DNA of 64,000 nt, from contig JABVXU010000066.1 in NCBI GenBank assembly GCA_013365365.1, positions 1 through 64,000 on the forward strand. The letters are read 5' to 3'. Below, piece by piece: positions 1 to 11,518 of the stretch (positions are counted from its first letter, which is position 1; the number at the start of each line of letters is the position of its first letter). The notes under the pieces are model-generated. The model saw only the letters and a list, made by a program, of their open reading frames with translations. It had not been told where the DNA came from and did no database searches. This DNA comes from Cruorifilaria tuberocauda (Eukaryota; Nematoda; Chromadorea; Rhabditida; Onchocercidae). The position numbers and the translations under genes are program-made.

Positions 1-490
1 CTAAAGTATTACATAAGAAAGTTGATGTAAAGGTCACCATTGCTTTATTTATACGGGATAGAAGGCATGCAGCGGACGTGAACTTCTCTTCCACATCTTA
101 TCACATAGATAGAATGGACACGTACGCTATTCGTGTCTTCATGCTCCCCGGATTGGAAATAGCATCATATTTCACCGGAAAGTAAATGAAACATACAACT
201 GGCATTGTTTTTTCCTTGAGAATGCATACATTGATGATTCCCGAAGACTTGAAATGATTAATTATTTGTGACTGTCCTAATGATGCAAAACAACAAATTT
301 TACTTCCAAACAATTTTAAGCAAATCCTTGAAAGTTTACTACAGATTTCGTTCTAAGCAATAAAATACTCATTCCAAAACAAATACAAAACAATACAAAA
401 GAAATCAGTAATTCCCATGATTCAGTCAACAGGATAGCCGATTAAACTTCTTTTTAAAAAGATAATATCGGCTACTAACTTATCTACATT

Positions 491-578
491 TTACCAATAC
501 CAATCTATACCAGTCTATACCAGCCAGCCAATACCAGTATATACCAGTACACCAGGTACCAATCTATGCCAATAGCAG
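491..578. repeat. Imperfect ACCA/ACCAG-rich short repeat
   Basis: The words TACCAATC, TATACCAG and ATACCAGT recur about every 10-16 bases over roughly 90 bases. Copies differ at one or two positions, so this is a degenerate minisatellite rather than a clean microsatellite. It lies about 1.1 kb upstream of the lin-23 start codon. Confidence 0.6.
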
Positions 579-1552
579 TCTCTGAACTCCGAATAAAGTA
601 TAGTTAATGTTAATATTCCTATTCTTGATGTAAAATTTCATTAGAAACCATCTTTGTTTCTGACCATACCGTTAAAATTATTTTAAATCGATCCCTTTAC
701 TATTTTCCGAATATACAATTTTTACCGAAAAGATTATAGAAACCCCGGTGAACAATCGAATCTGTGTTATTTCCAAATAGATGAAGCACCATATCTATAC
801 CCCGTGGTACGAGATTTCCGGGTAACACAATCAGACAAACCTGTGATGAATCATCGCGATGGCAGAGTTACCTCCACATTCAATAGTGATTAAATGAGAG
901 ATAATCAGCTGCTTCTCAGCATTCTCTTCTAAATCACTTTTATCTATTCTGCATATCGTTCTATTCACTCCTAATTTTCTATGTTATATTATCTTCTCCA
1001 GCATAAACTGTAGCGTTATCGTTGGACAACAGATCGCATTTTGCGACGCTAGTGGAAGAGGCTTGTGCGGGAAAGCAATATGGGCCAAAGGCCAAATTAT
1101 TTGGAGCCCGCGGAAAATGGTAATAGATCGATTCGCTATTCAGAACACTAATGCCACTATATTTTTAATTGTTTTTCATATTGTTGTATATGCATATGCT
1201 TATATGTGCGTAATTTTCTTGTTCGTATACGAAACTCATATAATTTTATTCAAATACCTCTAATGCTTGTAAGTATTTTATTAAAAATAACACTTGAAAA
1301 TTGCTGAGTTCTGAAAATTGTATTTTAATTTCATAGTTCTCATCTTTTCGTAGCTTTTAAATAGTATTAGTGAAATAACAATGAAATGATTTAAGATAGT
1401 GACCTCGTTTGTTCAAAATTTCACCCAATCATAAGCTTTCATAGGAATCTACTAATATATAATTCTCGTACTTTTGCGTTATTTAATTATGTTTTAGCAA
1501 CAGTGATTCATTTGTTGTGGTGTACTTCTGGATTTTCCGGCAGTGCACCTTC

Positions 1553-1566
1553 TATTTTTTTCTCAG
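1553..1566 (+). promoter_or_regulatory. Candidate spliced-leader acceptor for lin-23
   Basis: A T-rich run ending TTTTTTCTCAG is followed 44 bases later by the lin-23 ATG at 1611. No in-window upstream exon is needed to join it. In nematodes such a site just before the start codon usually receives a trans-spliced leader. This is inferred from the sequence pattern; a normal cis 3' splice site for a 5'-UTR exon would look the same. Confidence 0.45.
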
Positions 1567-1610
1567 GGCAACGTGCTCAGAAGTGAAGAAAGACTTCATA
1601 CAACGTAACA

Positions 1611-4600
1611 ATGTCAATGATGAATAATCAAGGAGACCATTATGGCTGTTCCAACGAAATCATCGTTAGTTTTTCCTTTTTTTGATCGTTTTAGTGCAGT
1701 TATCGCTGACATATTTAATCTTGGTAGAAATATGTTAACTCTAAAAGCTTATCTGTAGTCGCTTCTCATGGTTCGATCTAAAATACTGTGAGAGGTTTTC
1801 ATTGCAAATATCCTTTTAAAGAAAAAAGTGCTAAAGTGAATTTGAATTGTCTTTCTGTCATAGGACTTGTTAAAAATACATTGTTTTAATATCGAATATT
1901 TTTTTTAAAAGGGAAATATGAAGGAGATTATAACTGTCATTATATCTTAAAATCTAAACATTTTCACCAAAATCATATATTCTATGCGTTATATCCTCCA
2001 TATCCCTAAAATCTGATGGATCGATTACAGGATAAATCAAGAGCAAGTATCTTTATTATTTTCGTTGAGTTCATTACAAGTAAATGAGCTTTCGACCTAA
2101 CTGACGTTTATTAAAGTTCAAAATGTGACGCAGTTTTTGACATTTTATTTATTACAGCCTGAATCGCTTCAGGGCGAATCAACAGCTGAACTTATGGCAG
2201 ATCTTTCTCTCAGAGAAAGAGAAAAGAATTTAAGTGCAACTTATTTGAACGAAAGGCAATCCGTGCTGGAAGTGAGTTATTAATTTCGTATTCATGCATA
2301 CCTAAAACAACCAGACTATGAAATGCCCCGTTCACTAGCATAATTATAATTAAACTAAAAAAATTTTTCACTTATACATCTTTAAAATGCAAATATATTT
2401 AAAATGGTAAAAATACTGGTTTTATTCACTACCTACTACAGTTTATTCTTACAGAAGTTCATCAGTTGGACGGATCAAGATCAGGTGGATTTCGTTAAAA
2501 CTCTTATCCGAAGTATGTGTCACGATCAACACGGACAGATAGATGCGTATTTGAAACCTATTTTACAGCGAGACTTCATTGCCTTCCTACCAGGTTTCAA
2601 AAGAAGATTTCTATAATGCCTTGGAGAAAATATTAAAGTTGTTTCAAAGGCAGTAGCAAATAAATAATCATATCTAGGGGACATCTTGTTATCGAAGCAT
2701 GCACTGCTTGTTTTTGGTTCAGATTCGTACTTCGATAATAAGAACTGGAAAAATCCTAGGTAAGAGTGGGTGGCATTATTTTTCATTTTTATATCCCAAA
2801 ATTTTAGTATTCATTTTAATATTCACAATATTTAATTCGAAAATTAAATTCGGGTGTCGAACCGTTGTCCTTATCCACTCTTATGATAAGACTGATGTCT
2901 TCATCTTCATCTTTATCTTCAGATCGACTGGCAAGGTATGTTTTATCATTCCTTGATGCTCGTTGGCTGAATTCAAGTGAAAAGGTCAGTCGTACATGGC
3001 GACGAATCATATCGCATGGAAAACTGTGGCGCAGGTTAATTGAGCGAAACGTTCAGACTGATCCAGTTTGGAAAGGTGTCGTAGATAAACGTGGATGGTA
3101 ATTTTTTCGATCATGTAGTTTTAAGATTTCGTGCTACGACTTTTGTAAGATATGATCAAACTCCTTTTTTTTCATTGGTAAAAGGTTTTAGGAGAAATTT
3201 TTTATTCGTATCAAAGGAAAAAGCTCATACTCTAATATTTCAAGAACTGGGATATTCTCCGAATCTTATCGAGCAGCTCAGGTTGTTTGATTTGTTTGAT
3301 TTTTTTCTTAGATTTAAATAATATGATCATGTTCGAATTTATTTTAATAATTAAGTACTTAATTTATATTATAATGTTCAATCTTATTTGTGTTTGTTGT
3401 GGTGATGATTGCTGCTATTGCAATGTGAACATTTTATATGATTTTAAATCCATAATCTTTTTCTATATAATCCAGTGTTACGAGCTTCTACAATTTCATC
3501 ACATCTTATGCTATTAATCTGCTATTCTGCTAGAAAAAATTTTATTTTTGGTAGTGAATCGGAAAGAAATTACAATTAACATTGATTATGTTAATTTATT
3601 ACTTATGTTAATTTTTATATATCGGTATAAAAAACTTCACATCTTTTTAGAAATACGGTTGATTCGCTAGAAGCTCAGCACCATTTCTACAGAAATTTAT
3701 ATCCCAAAATAAATCGAGATATTGACTCGCTTAAATCTAACTGGCAAAACGGACGGCATGTATTATCACGCATTACTTGTCATTCCGAACCAAGTAGAGG
3801 TATTGCGTCTGTGGCTTTCCAGATATAGTTGTGTTGAAGTGTTTACAGTTCAGGATTTCAAAACTATTATAAATAACATTGAAAATTTGCAAAAATTTAT
3901 CTTCGTCTTTTGTCTATTCAAGATTTTTGTAAGGTCTTTGTTAAGCTGTTTTTTTTGATGGCAATGAGGGAATAAATTGTTCAGGTGTATATTGTCTACA
4001 ATACGACGACGATAAAATAATATCGGGTCTACGAGATCATACAATCAAAATCTGGCAACGGAAGGATTTACAATGTTCAAAAACTTTACGTGGACATACT
4101 GGTTCGGTGCTCTGTTTGCAGTATGATGACCGAGTTATCATTAGTGGCAGTAGTGATACTACAGTAAGGTATGCAGACACTGTAGTGGTTTTATGTTTAA
4201 TAGATTCGTATCGTTTTGGAAAAACAATCAGTTTTATGCTTCTTTTCTTGCTATTGGCATCATTTCATCTTGAACACACAGTTATCGACTGGTTTTCTTT
4301 CTTCGTGAATTTTTGCAGTTTTTCCAGCAGCCTTAAATTTTTGGATAATAGAATGTTTGCAGAGTGTGGGATGTGCATACTGGAGAACTGTTACATACAT
4401 TGATGCATCACGTTGAGGCGGTTTTGCACTTGCGTTTCCAAAATGGCATGATGGTTACCTGGTATGCTGTAGAATATCCAAATCTTTCTAATGGAAAATA
4501 AATCGTATATGCTGCCAGAAAAATAACACTTATGAATTAAAAAATTTCAGCTCAAAGGATCGTTCAATAGCAGTTTGGGGAATGATTTCTCCACGAGAAA

Positions 4601-6395
4601 TCAACGTTCGTCGTGTACTTGTTGCTCACCGCGCTGCTGTTAATGTCGTAGATTTTGACAGCAAATATATCGTTTCAGCCTCTGGTGATCGTACAATTAA
4701 AGTGAGTGTTTATTTTTTAATGCGATGTCTGTGATTAAAAATTTTTTCCTTCAATGGTTTCAAGCTTGTAACTCCAATACTTCTCATTTTGGATCTTGAA
4801 CTTAAGAACTTATTTTTATGATGTTTGATTTTACCAAAATTTGTTTCGCATGTTTCACGCATGGAAAGTGGTATGTTACTTTTTTTGCAAGAACAATTTC
4901 ATTGAGATAGTTTATGACTTCCATTTACTATGGTTCATAGTTTGCATTTTTTTTAATTTTAGGTGTGGAGCACTGATACATGTGAATTTGTACGTACCAT
5001 GATCGGTCATAGGCGAGGCATCGCATGCCTGCAGTATCATGACCGACTAGTTGTATCTGGTTCAAGTGATAATACTATCAGGTTTGCTTAATATAAAAAG
5101 GAAGAAATTGATGTATTATCGGTTGAAAAAAATATCTGTATGAAAGTCTCAAAGGTAATTGTATTATTTTTGAACAATTTCAGGTTATGGGATATTGAAA
5201 TAGGCGCTTGTTTAAGAGTTTTGGAAGGCCATGAACAACTTGTTCGTTGTATTCGATTCGACTCGAAACGTATTGTTTCTGGTGCTTATGATGGGTATGT
5301 CCAAACTTTTGCAATTTTTTGCAATAGCTTAATTAAAGATTCTTCATGGTTTTCCCTTAATTTCAGAAGGATCAAGGTGTGGGATCTTCAAGCAGCAATG
5401 AATCCTCGTTCTCCTCCAGATAGTATATGTTTATTAACTTTAGTGGTAAGTGTTTTAAAATGAAAAATAAAAATGGTTAGAGACAAAGCAGGGAATTTGT
5501 ATTATACCATAAAAAACTTAGTGGAAAGCATTATCGAAGCGGTGAATATTTTTTTTGTTGTCTCAAGTCAAATACACATGTGCTGTCGTTGCCACGTAGG
5601 GGCAAAATAATTTATCCATCAATGACTATTCGGAAAATATAGTCATGCCTGATATACGATAATATGTCTCAGCAATGGCTTCATTAACTTTTGAACAAAA
5701 TTATGATAACTTTTCTAATCATTATTTTAACTTCAGGAACACACAGGCCGAGTGTTTCGTCTTCAGTTTGATGAATTTCAAATAGTATCTTCTTCTCACG
5801 ATGACACGATACTTATTTGGGACTTTCTTGAGCCGCAGCCTGAATCTCATGCATTGGATGGAACACTTCAACCAGCTACAGGACCTGTTGTGCCAAATGC
5901 TGACAATGCAATAGAAGCACCAAACGTCGCTGGAGCACCTCAAATTGACCAACAGAATCTGGAAGATTCTGAAAATGGTGACTTTCGAGAACTGCGTTTT
6001 ATCAAGATAATTCCTAGACTGATGTTTTACTATTTGATGTAGTATATGTTAACTGTTGATGTCTTTTCTTATTTCAGATGATGATGTAGATGATGTCATG
6101 CGACAGCGACAAGTGCCGATGGAAGTAGTTGAACTTGGGGTTGTGAATGAAAGGGATAGGTTTGTTTCAGAATTATGGTTAGAAAATTAGACATTACTAG
6201 AGTAGACAGGATTGTACTTTTTCAGTTTCTTTTGTGGACTCACTCTTTGGTTATGCGGAAATACAAATTTTTCTTTTTGATAAATGCAAGTTTAAATTAC
6301 ATTATCTAGTATTTTTTTCTAGAGAGGATGACAGTCCATCAGAAAATGATAGAGAGTATGAACGGAGGCATCGTGATGCTGACGATAGGAATTAA
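1611..6395 (+). CDS. lin-23: LIN-23 / beta-TrCP F-box WD40 protein (SCF ubiquitin ligase substrate receptor)
   Basis: Fifteen exons, with phase conserved at every junction: 1611-1664, 2158-2271, 2455-2593, 2923-3097, 3192-3281, 3651-3799, 3985-4168, 4363-4461, 4551-4701, 4963-5081, 5184-5294, 5367-5445, 5737-5977, 6078-6159, 6323-6395 (619 residues). The order is an N-terminal dimerisation-like segment (about 57-98, with [16 protein letters not shown]), an F-box (about 100-148, [18 protein letters not shown]) and seven WD40 repeats (about 240-525), ending with [13 protein letters not shown]. An acidic, Arg-rich tail follows. The family is the SCF receptor for DSG-phosphodegron substrates such as beta-catenin. 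The residue-level match in the WD repeats leaves little doubt about orthology. Exon 5 (FLFVSKEKA) is weakly conserved and was placed because phase requires it. Reading past the exon-13 donor gives an alternative short C-terminus ending at 6042. Confidence 0.93.
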
Positions 6396-9300
6396 TTGTG
6401 CTAAATTTTCTCTAATTTGTTTTGAATTGACATTTGCTTGTAGTTCTCAATGCGTCTTGCTTCATTTCTGGATCTTAAGTGAATTATTTGTTTTTAAACT
6501 CAGCAGTTATGTTACTGTTTGAGAATATTTATGAATTTTCATAGTCCTTTAAATATTGGAGGAAATATTGGCATGAACTACAAGACTGAATTCATTCATT
6601 TGTAAAGCATTCGTTTCTACTTGAAATTTTCCAATTTTATGCTAGAATTTGGATAATTTTTGGGTTACTGCAGTGAACACTCCAAAAATACTTATTCTGT
6701 TTAATAATCATAGTCACAGCAGCAACCGAATCCAAGCTTCATTGCAAGTTATACTATAATCTGAATTAAGTCTTAGTTTGCTTTATTCGTTTACTTCGTT
6801 ATTATTCATAAACAGTATGGCTCCAAAAAATTTCACCCCTTACTTTCATTCCGTTAAATCCACTCAATGCAATTTTCACTTTATCAGTTTCTCTATATGA
6901 GATAGTCGTTAAAAACATTCCTAACTCTACATATTCACAAGTTCTTTCAGAACCACTAGAATGATTGCGTTGAGCTTAAGATATCTTCTAGAATAAATTA
7001 TCGTAATCAACTCCTTTTTAACTGTGATGTTTGTTCTTTTGTTTCTTTCCATCAATGCTTTTGTTGTCACTTGATGAGTCTTTGAGAAGTAACAGATCAT
7101 GTATTGAGGAAATCAAATTGAAATTTCTAAAGTTGGATTTTTTAATTTAAAAAATTTTTGACTCGTGGTTTGCGGAAAGGCATATGTTGTTTCTTATCAA
7201 CGGAACTGACTTATTGTTTTGTAGGTCATTCGTGACAAGATTATGCGTATTCTGTGCTATAAGTAGGTTTATACCTATCTTAATTGCCAGAGAGGAGACT
7301 TCAGCATTCAAGTTCCTACAGGAATCGTTTAAATGTATTCAACTGATCCATTTGTGGGTGTGGGTATTCCTCTTTCGTATGTTTTTTTTTACATTTCAAT
7401 TTTGGATATTTTGTAGAATTTCATAAATTTTTATAAAACTAACCTCCAATTCATATGTACGGGTTTCTATAAATGTTGCTATCATTGAAACAGTGCATTC
7501 TTGTTCATGTTTTATGATATCAAATGGTCAATCTTGTGTTTATTTTATGAAATTGCATAAAATTATATATCTCTGACGTATTTTTGTAATTTGGGACACA
7601 TATCAATGTTGTAAGGCATAGATTTATTGTTCTTTTCTATCAAATTTTAATTTCAAATGAAGTTCGGTGACAAAAATCCCATATATTATTATAGGTAGTT
7701 CTTTATTCTTGTATATTTCTAGTTCATAGATTCATGAAATATTTGAAAACAATCGTAGATTTCCTAGAAAACCTTTTATTTTATTCTGTTTAGTAGGGAT
7801 ATCTCGTGAAAATAGAAAGTAAAAGCTGATTTTTTCATTGCTATTCGCTGGTGTCAGTTAACTGTGTGTGTTAAAGCATCTAAACGATATCGGAACATAG
7901 TTATTAGATATGAGTAAGTTAAGGGAAACGAAAATTTATTGGCATCGTATTTTTGATGGAACATTTCAATCGATCACTATTTACAATGATAAGGAATAGT
8001 TAATTGGCGGAAATATCTTCTGAATAATATAATAATGATAATTATAGGTCATGCTAAAAACGATTCTAGATATGGGTCAATATGTGCACAGCGATATGTG
8101 GTGTTATTGAATGGGCATCGATCGGTGGTGAATGCATCAATTGACGAACCGGTCACATCAGCGGTGGAAGAGGAGAGGGGAGAAAATGGACAGAGATGCT
8201 GGTTGCGTACCACTCTAACTCCGTTTGCACCTGCTGCGATACCTTGCCCTTAACAACACGATGGTCCGATGGTTTGTTCTGGAAGAGGACCAGAATGGAA
8301 AAGGATATACGAAATGAATGGAGAAGAAGGATACCAACAGATAGCAGCAACAGCACCACCACCATTAGATTCAATAACAAAACACAGCTGTTCCTCAATC
8401 TAAGTGACATCATCATCATCTCTAGCATTGGGAGAGATGAGATCGACCTTTCTGGTCATATATATCTCTATTTAACCTTATTTTTTCAAAAAATTTGTGG
8501 CGCCCTCGATAAGTAAAGGAATGGTTTTGATAGGATAAATGTGTCATTTTTGGAATATGACCAAAGGTCATACTATTGATTGCTGCTAGTTGTTTATTGT
8601 TATGTGCAAATTCATTGAGCGGGAAGATGACAAAGGCGTTCCTATTCCTATATAATTTGATGAGCTTGCGGTTATTTATTCCTGTTTGATCCTTATAACA
8701 TGTTGTCTTAGTTTTTTTTCATACGATTTTATTCCTCAACATTTTAGCATTTTATTCTTTTCTCACTTTTCCTCTTTCAGTTTTGCGCCTATCACTTAAT
8801 CCACAATTGGATTTTTGCAAATCGGAATTCTTATATCGTTATTGGTTTTCGTTTGCTCTCACGTTAAAGATATGGCTAATATTGCTGAATGAGATCGATT
8901 TCACGTGGATTTCGGGATCATCGGCAATATGGTTAGCGTAATCAATGCATGACTAGTCTTCTAATGACTTTTACTACTCTGTAGTCTTTAGAAGATTAAT
9001 TTAATGTAAGAACATCCAGTATACTTGAAACTGTGAATCTATTAACATTAGTGTATGTCTTCAAATCACATCAATTTTTGAATAAGCTTTAAAATGGCGA
9101 GGATATGTGAAATATGCTAGATATCCGAAAATGAAAGCATTGCTTATAACAATAACTGGATGAAGGGAAAAAGAACACATTGTTAGGAGTCAATTTCGGT
9201 GTGCTTTTTATCCTTGGATTATTGATGGATTGTTGCACTTGTTACAGAAAACTCTACGAATGCGTTCTTTTTATTCTACCCAGGCAAGACTGTTTTTTTC

Positions 9301-9666
9301 TTTGTTTAGAAAGGATAAAAGCAAAGGGATGTTGAAGACGATTTAATGATAGCTTATCCTATATTAGGATGATCTGAAATGCTTCCCGATCAGATGAGCA
9401 GAAGAGGAAAGGAGATCGATTTGTATGAAGCATCTTTATGTTTAGAAGTAATTGGCGTTAAAAGGGGATGAGATAGAGGAGTAAGCAGGAGGAGCAGTAG
9501 GCATTGCCAGGTGCGAAGTGCCAGTGCAGCTTCACTTCCGTCCGTACGCATGAGTTGAGTTGATCGAGGCAGCCTTTCCTTCCTTTCACAGAGCAGCACG
9601 CATATGGCGATCGTCGACTATTTCCTTTCCTTTTCTTTTGTTTTAATGCTTATTTTTCAAAGAGCC

Positions 9667-9692
9667 GGAAAGAGAAGGAGAGGGAGGAGAAG
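9667..9692 (+). repeat. Polypurine (GA) tract
   Basis: An uninterrupted run of about 26 purines (GGAAAGAGAAGGAGAGGG and onward) in an otherwise A+T-rich spacer. A complementary pyrimidine tract lies about 360 bases downstream on the same strand. Confidence 0.7.
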
Positions 9693-10046
9693 TAGAAAGA
9701 GTGTTATGGTGTTATTGATAACTAGAAGATACAATAACTGATGAGGGGTGGACGTCGTGGAAGGTGGCAAGGCGGCAGCATAACAATTGCTAGTGAGTTC
9801 ATGTATGCACTAGTGCAACGGAGTGCTACAGTGCACAAGTCCAAAATGAGGAGAAGCAAGCATTGATGGACTGCCCCTCTGCGGTCCACAGAGCAATGGC
9901 CAAACAAGAGAGAGGAACCTATTGCGGATGCACCATGCATTCCCAACCCTGTTCACCACTCGAACGTTTTATGTAGTAGCAGCGACAGCATAGGAGCGAG
10001 GGCAGAGTAGAATTTATGATGTGCAGCACGCACCAGTCTACCACTA

Positions 10047-10082
10047 CCTCTTCTTTTTTCCTCCTCTCTCCCTCTCTCTCTC
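10047..10082 (+). repeat. Polypyrimidine (CT) tract
   Basis: About 36 pyrimidines in a row, with CTCTCTC cores, followed shortly by a T run and CTCAG at 10094-10098. It could be a simple-sequence tract or part of a long 3' splice site for a 5'-UTR exon of the downstream gene. I cannot tell which. Confidence 0.6.
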
Positions 10083-10270
10083 ACTCTTTTTTTTCTCAGT
10101 GGGGAGAAAGGGTTGGTGTTTGGTGGTGCGTGTTGTGTTGCGTTCTGCAGAGGGGATGGGATCTGTTGATGTTTGCCTATCCTGGGGCATGTTACCTGCA
10201 TGCCTGCTGTCTTCCTTCACTCTGTCCTGTTTATGCTTAGGCCATCTCTTACAATGTACCATTCCGTTCT

Positions 10271-10293
10271 TCTCATCTCATCTCATCTCATCA
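10271..10293 (+). repeat. (TCTCA)n microsatellite
   Basis: Four consecutive TCTCA units followed by TCAG. Short tandem repeat in the spacer upstream of ain-1. Confidence 0.8.
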
Positions 10294-11518
10294 GTTAAAC
10301 TAAACTACCATTTGACATGATCGGATGGTCCATGTTAGAAGTACTACTTATTCCTCTCACTTCTTTCACTTTCCAAGTATCTGTTCCATCCTTTCAGGTT
10401 ATATCACTTCACTCATCCATATCCATCTTATCAGCGCTACTCATTTAGTCATAAATACACTTTCTCTCTAATCATTATCACTATTGTATTTTTCATATTA
10501 TTACTCTTCCTCTTTCTTCACCTATATCATTAAGTGTAAGTGATAAGCACTAAGCTCCTTATGCACTGCTCCTTACAAACATTTTACCATCTAATCAAAT
10601 GATTATATTTCAGTACCGGTTTGCATATCCTTTCTTCGCTGGTATGGCCTGAGTTGTCTGTTGCAGATTACATTGAGTTATGATGCTTTGGGTGATTGAG
10701 AAAATTATTCCATTTTTCTTTGACGCCCCATTAACCTTCTTTTGAAAGTGCTGAAATTGAATAAAAGCATAAGATATTGCTGTTGCTATTTCTTATCTCT
10801 ACTCAACTTGACTTTTTTCCTCTATAAATTAAAAAATGATTTTTACCCTCATTAAAATTGGACGTCAATTCTTTATAAATTCTTTGGCTTAATTCTTTAT
10901 AATATCCTTTGTTTCCTTCAGAGATAATTATTTATCCTCATCTTAATTTTATTGTTGAAATGTGCATGACAGTAAGTCACTCATTGAGTATATGATCTGT
11001 TACTTTTACTTAAACAATAGAAATTTTGTTCGTGTTGCGATCTTAAAACTTCTAGGGCATTTAAGAGATTGTAACGTTGGCCATATTCTTCACTGATATA
11101 CATTACGTTTTTTAACAATAGCTTTTTTCCTCATCTACCATCTTATTAATAATATGGAATATCAAGTAATTGAGATTGAAATATTAGATGGTCGTTAATA
11201 ATACTGAATTCATGGTCTCTTTGCTTAATTTCCCCAACTAAAGATACCGCATCATCATTAGAACAGTTAAACTGTCGGTTTCCTCAATTTCTGAGTGTAA
11301 AATGCGACAGCTTTTGGAATAGTTAGTTGATCGCGCTTAAGTTTTCCATGTTTATTTGTACTATAACAACGTTGTTTAGAAAGGAATATATTTTTGTGGG
11401 CGCAATGTACGTTTCATTTTGAGGATGCATAGATATCATTAATAAAATACATACATATGTAGGAACTAACCACATTCATTAACGAGAGGTCGCAGAGAAG
11501 TTAAAAGGAAGTGGCCTC

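Larger units (their letters stand above)
1..1566. other. Noncoding left flank upstream of lin-23
   Basis: I see no exon that can be tied to a recognised protein here. The stretch holds an imperfect short repeat (about 491-578, listed separately) and A+T-rich sequence. It should carry the lin-23 promoter and, on the far left, possibly the end of another gene. A 70-codon minus-strand open frame at 101-313 has no recognisable similarity and no clear start. Confidence 0.5.
6396..11518. other. 5-kb spacer between lin-23 and ain-1
   Basis: No chain of exons with consistent phase and recognisable protein was found on either strand. Scattered open frames of 60-110 codons (for example 8035-8253, 8196-8516, 9953-10320) overlap each other on opposite strands and look like chance. 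Between 9.4 and 10.3 kb base composition is less A+T-rich and contains purine and pyrimidine tracts. This is probably the lin-23 3' UTR followed by the promoter or 5' UTR of the next gene. Confidence 0.5.

Noticed and set aside
101..313. 70-codon minus-strand open frame at the left edge
   Set aside because: No recognisable family, no clear splice acceptor or start, and within the range expected by chance. It could be the end of a gene that starts outside the window, but the evidence is too weak to annotate.
8035..8516. Overlapping open frames on both strands
   Set aside because: They conflict with each other, have no splice partners and contain low-complexity CACCAC/ATCATC sequence.
9390..10320. 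Six overlapping open frames in the GC-richer spacer
   Set aside because: Their length follows from local base composition and CT/GA tracts; translations are repetitive and lack any family signature.
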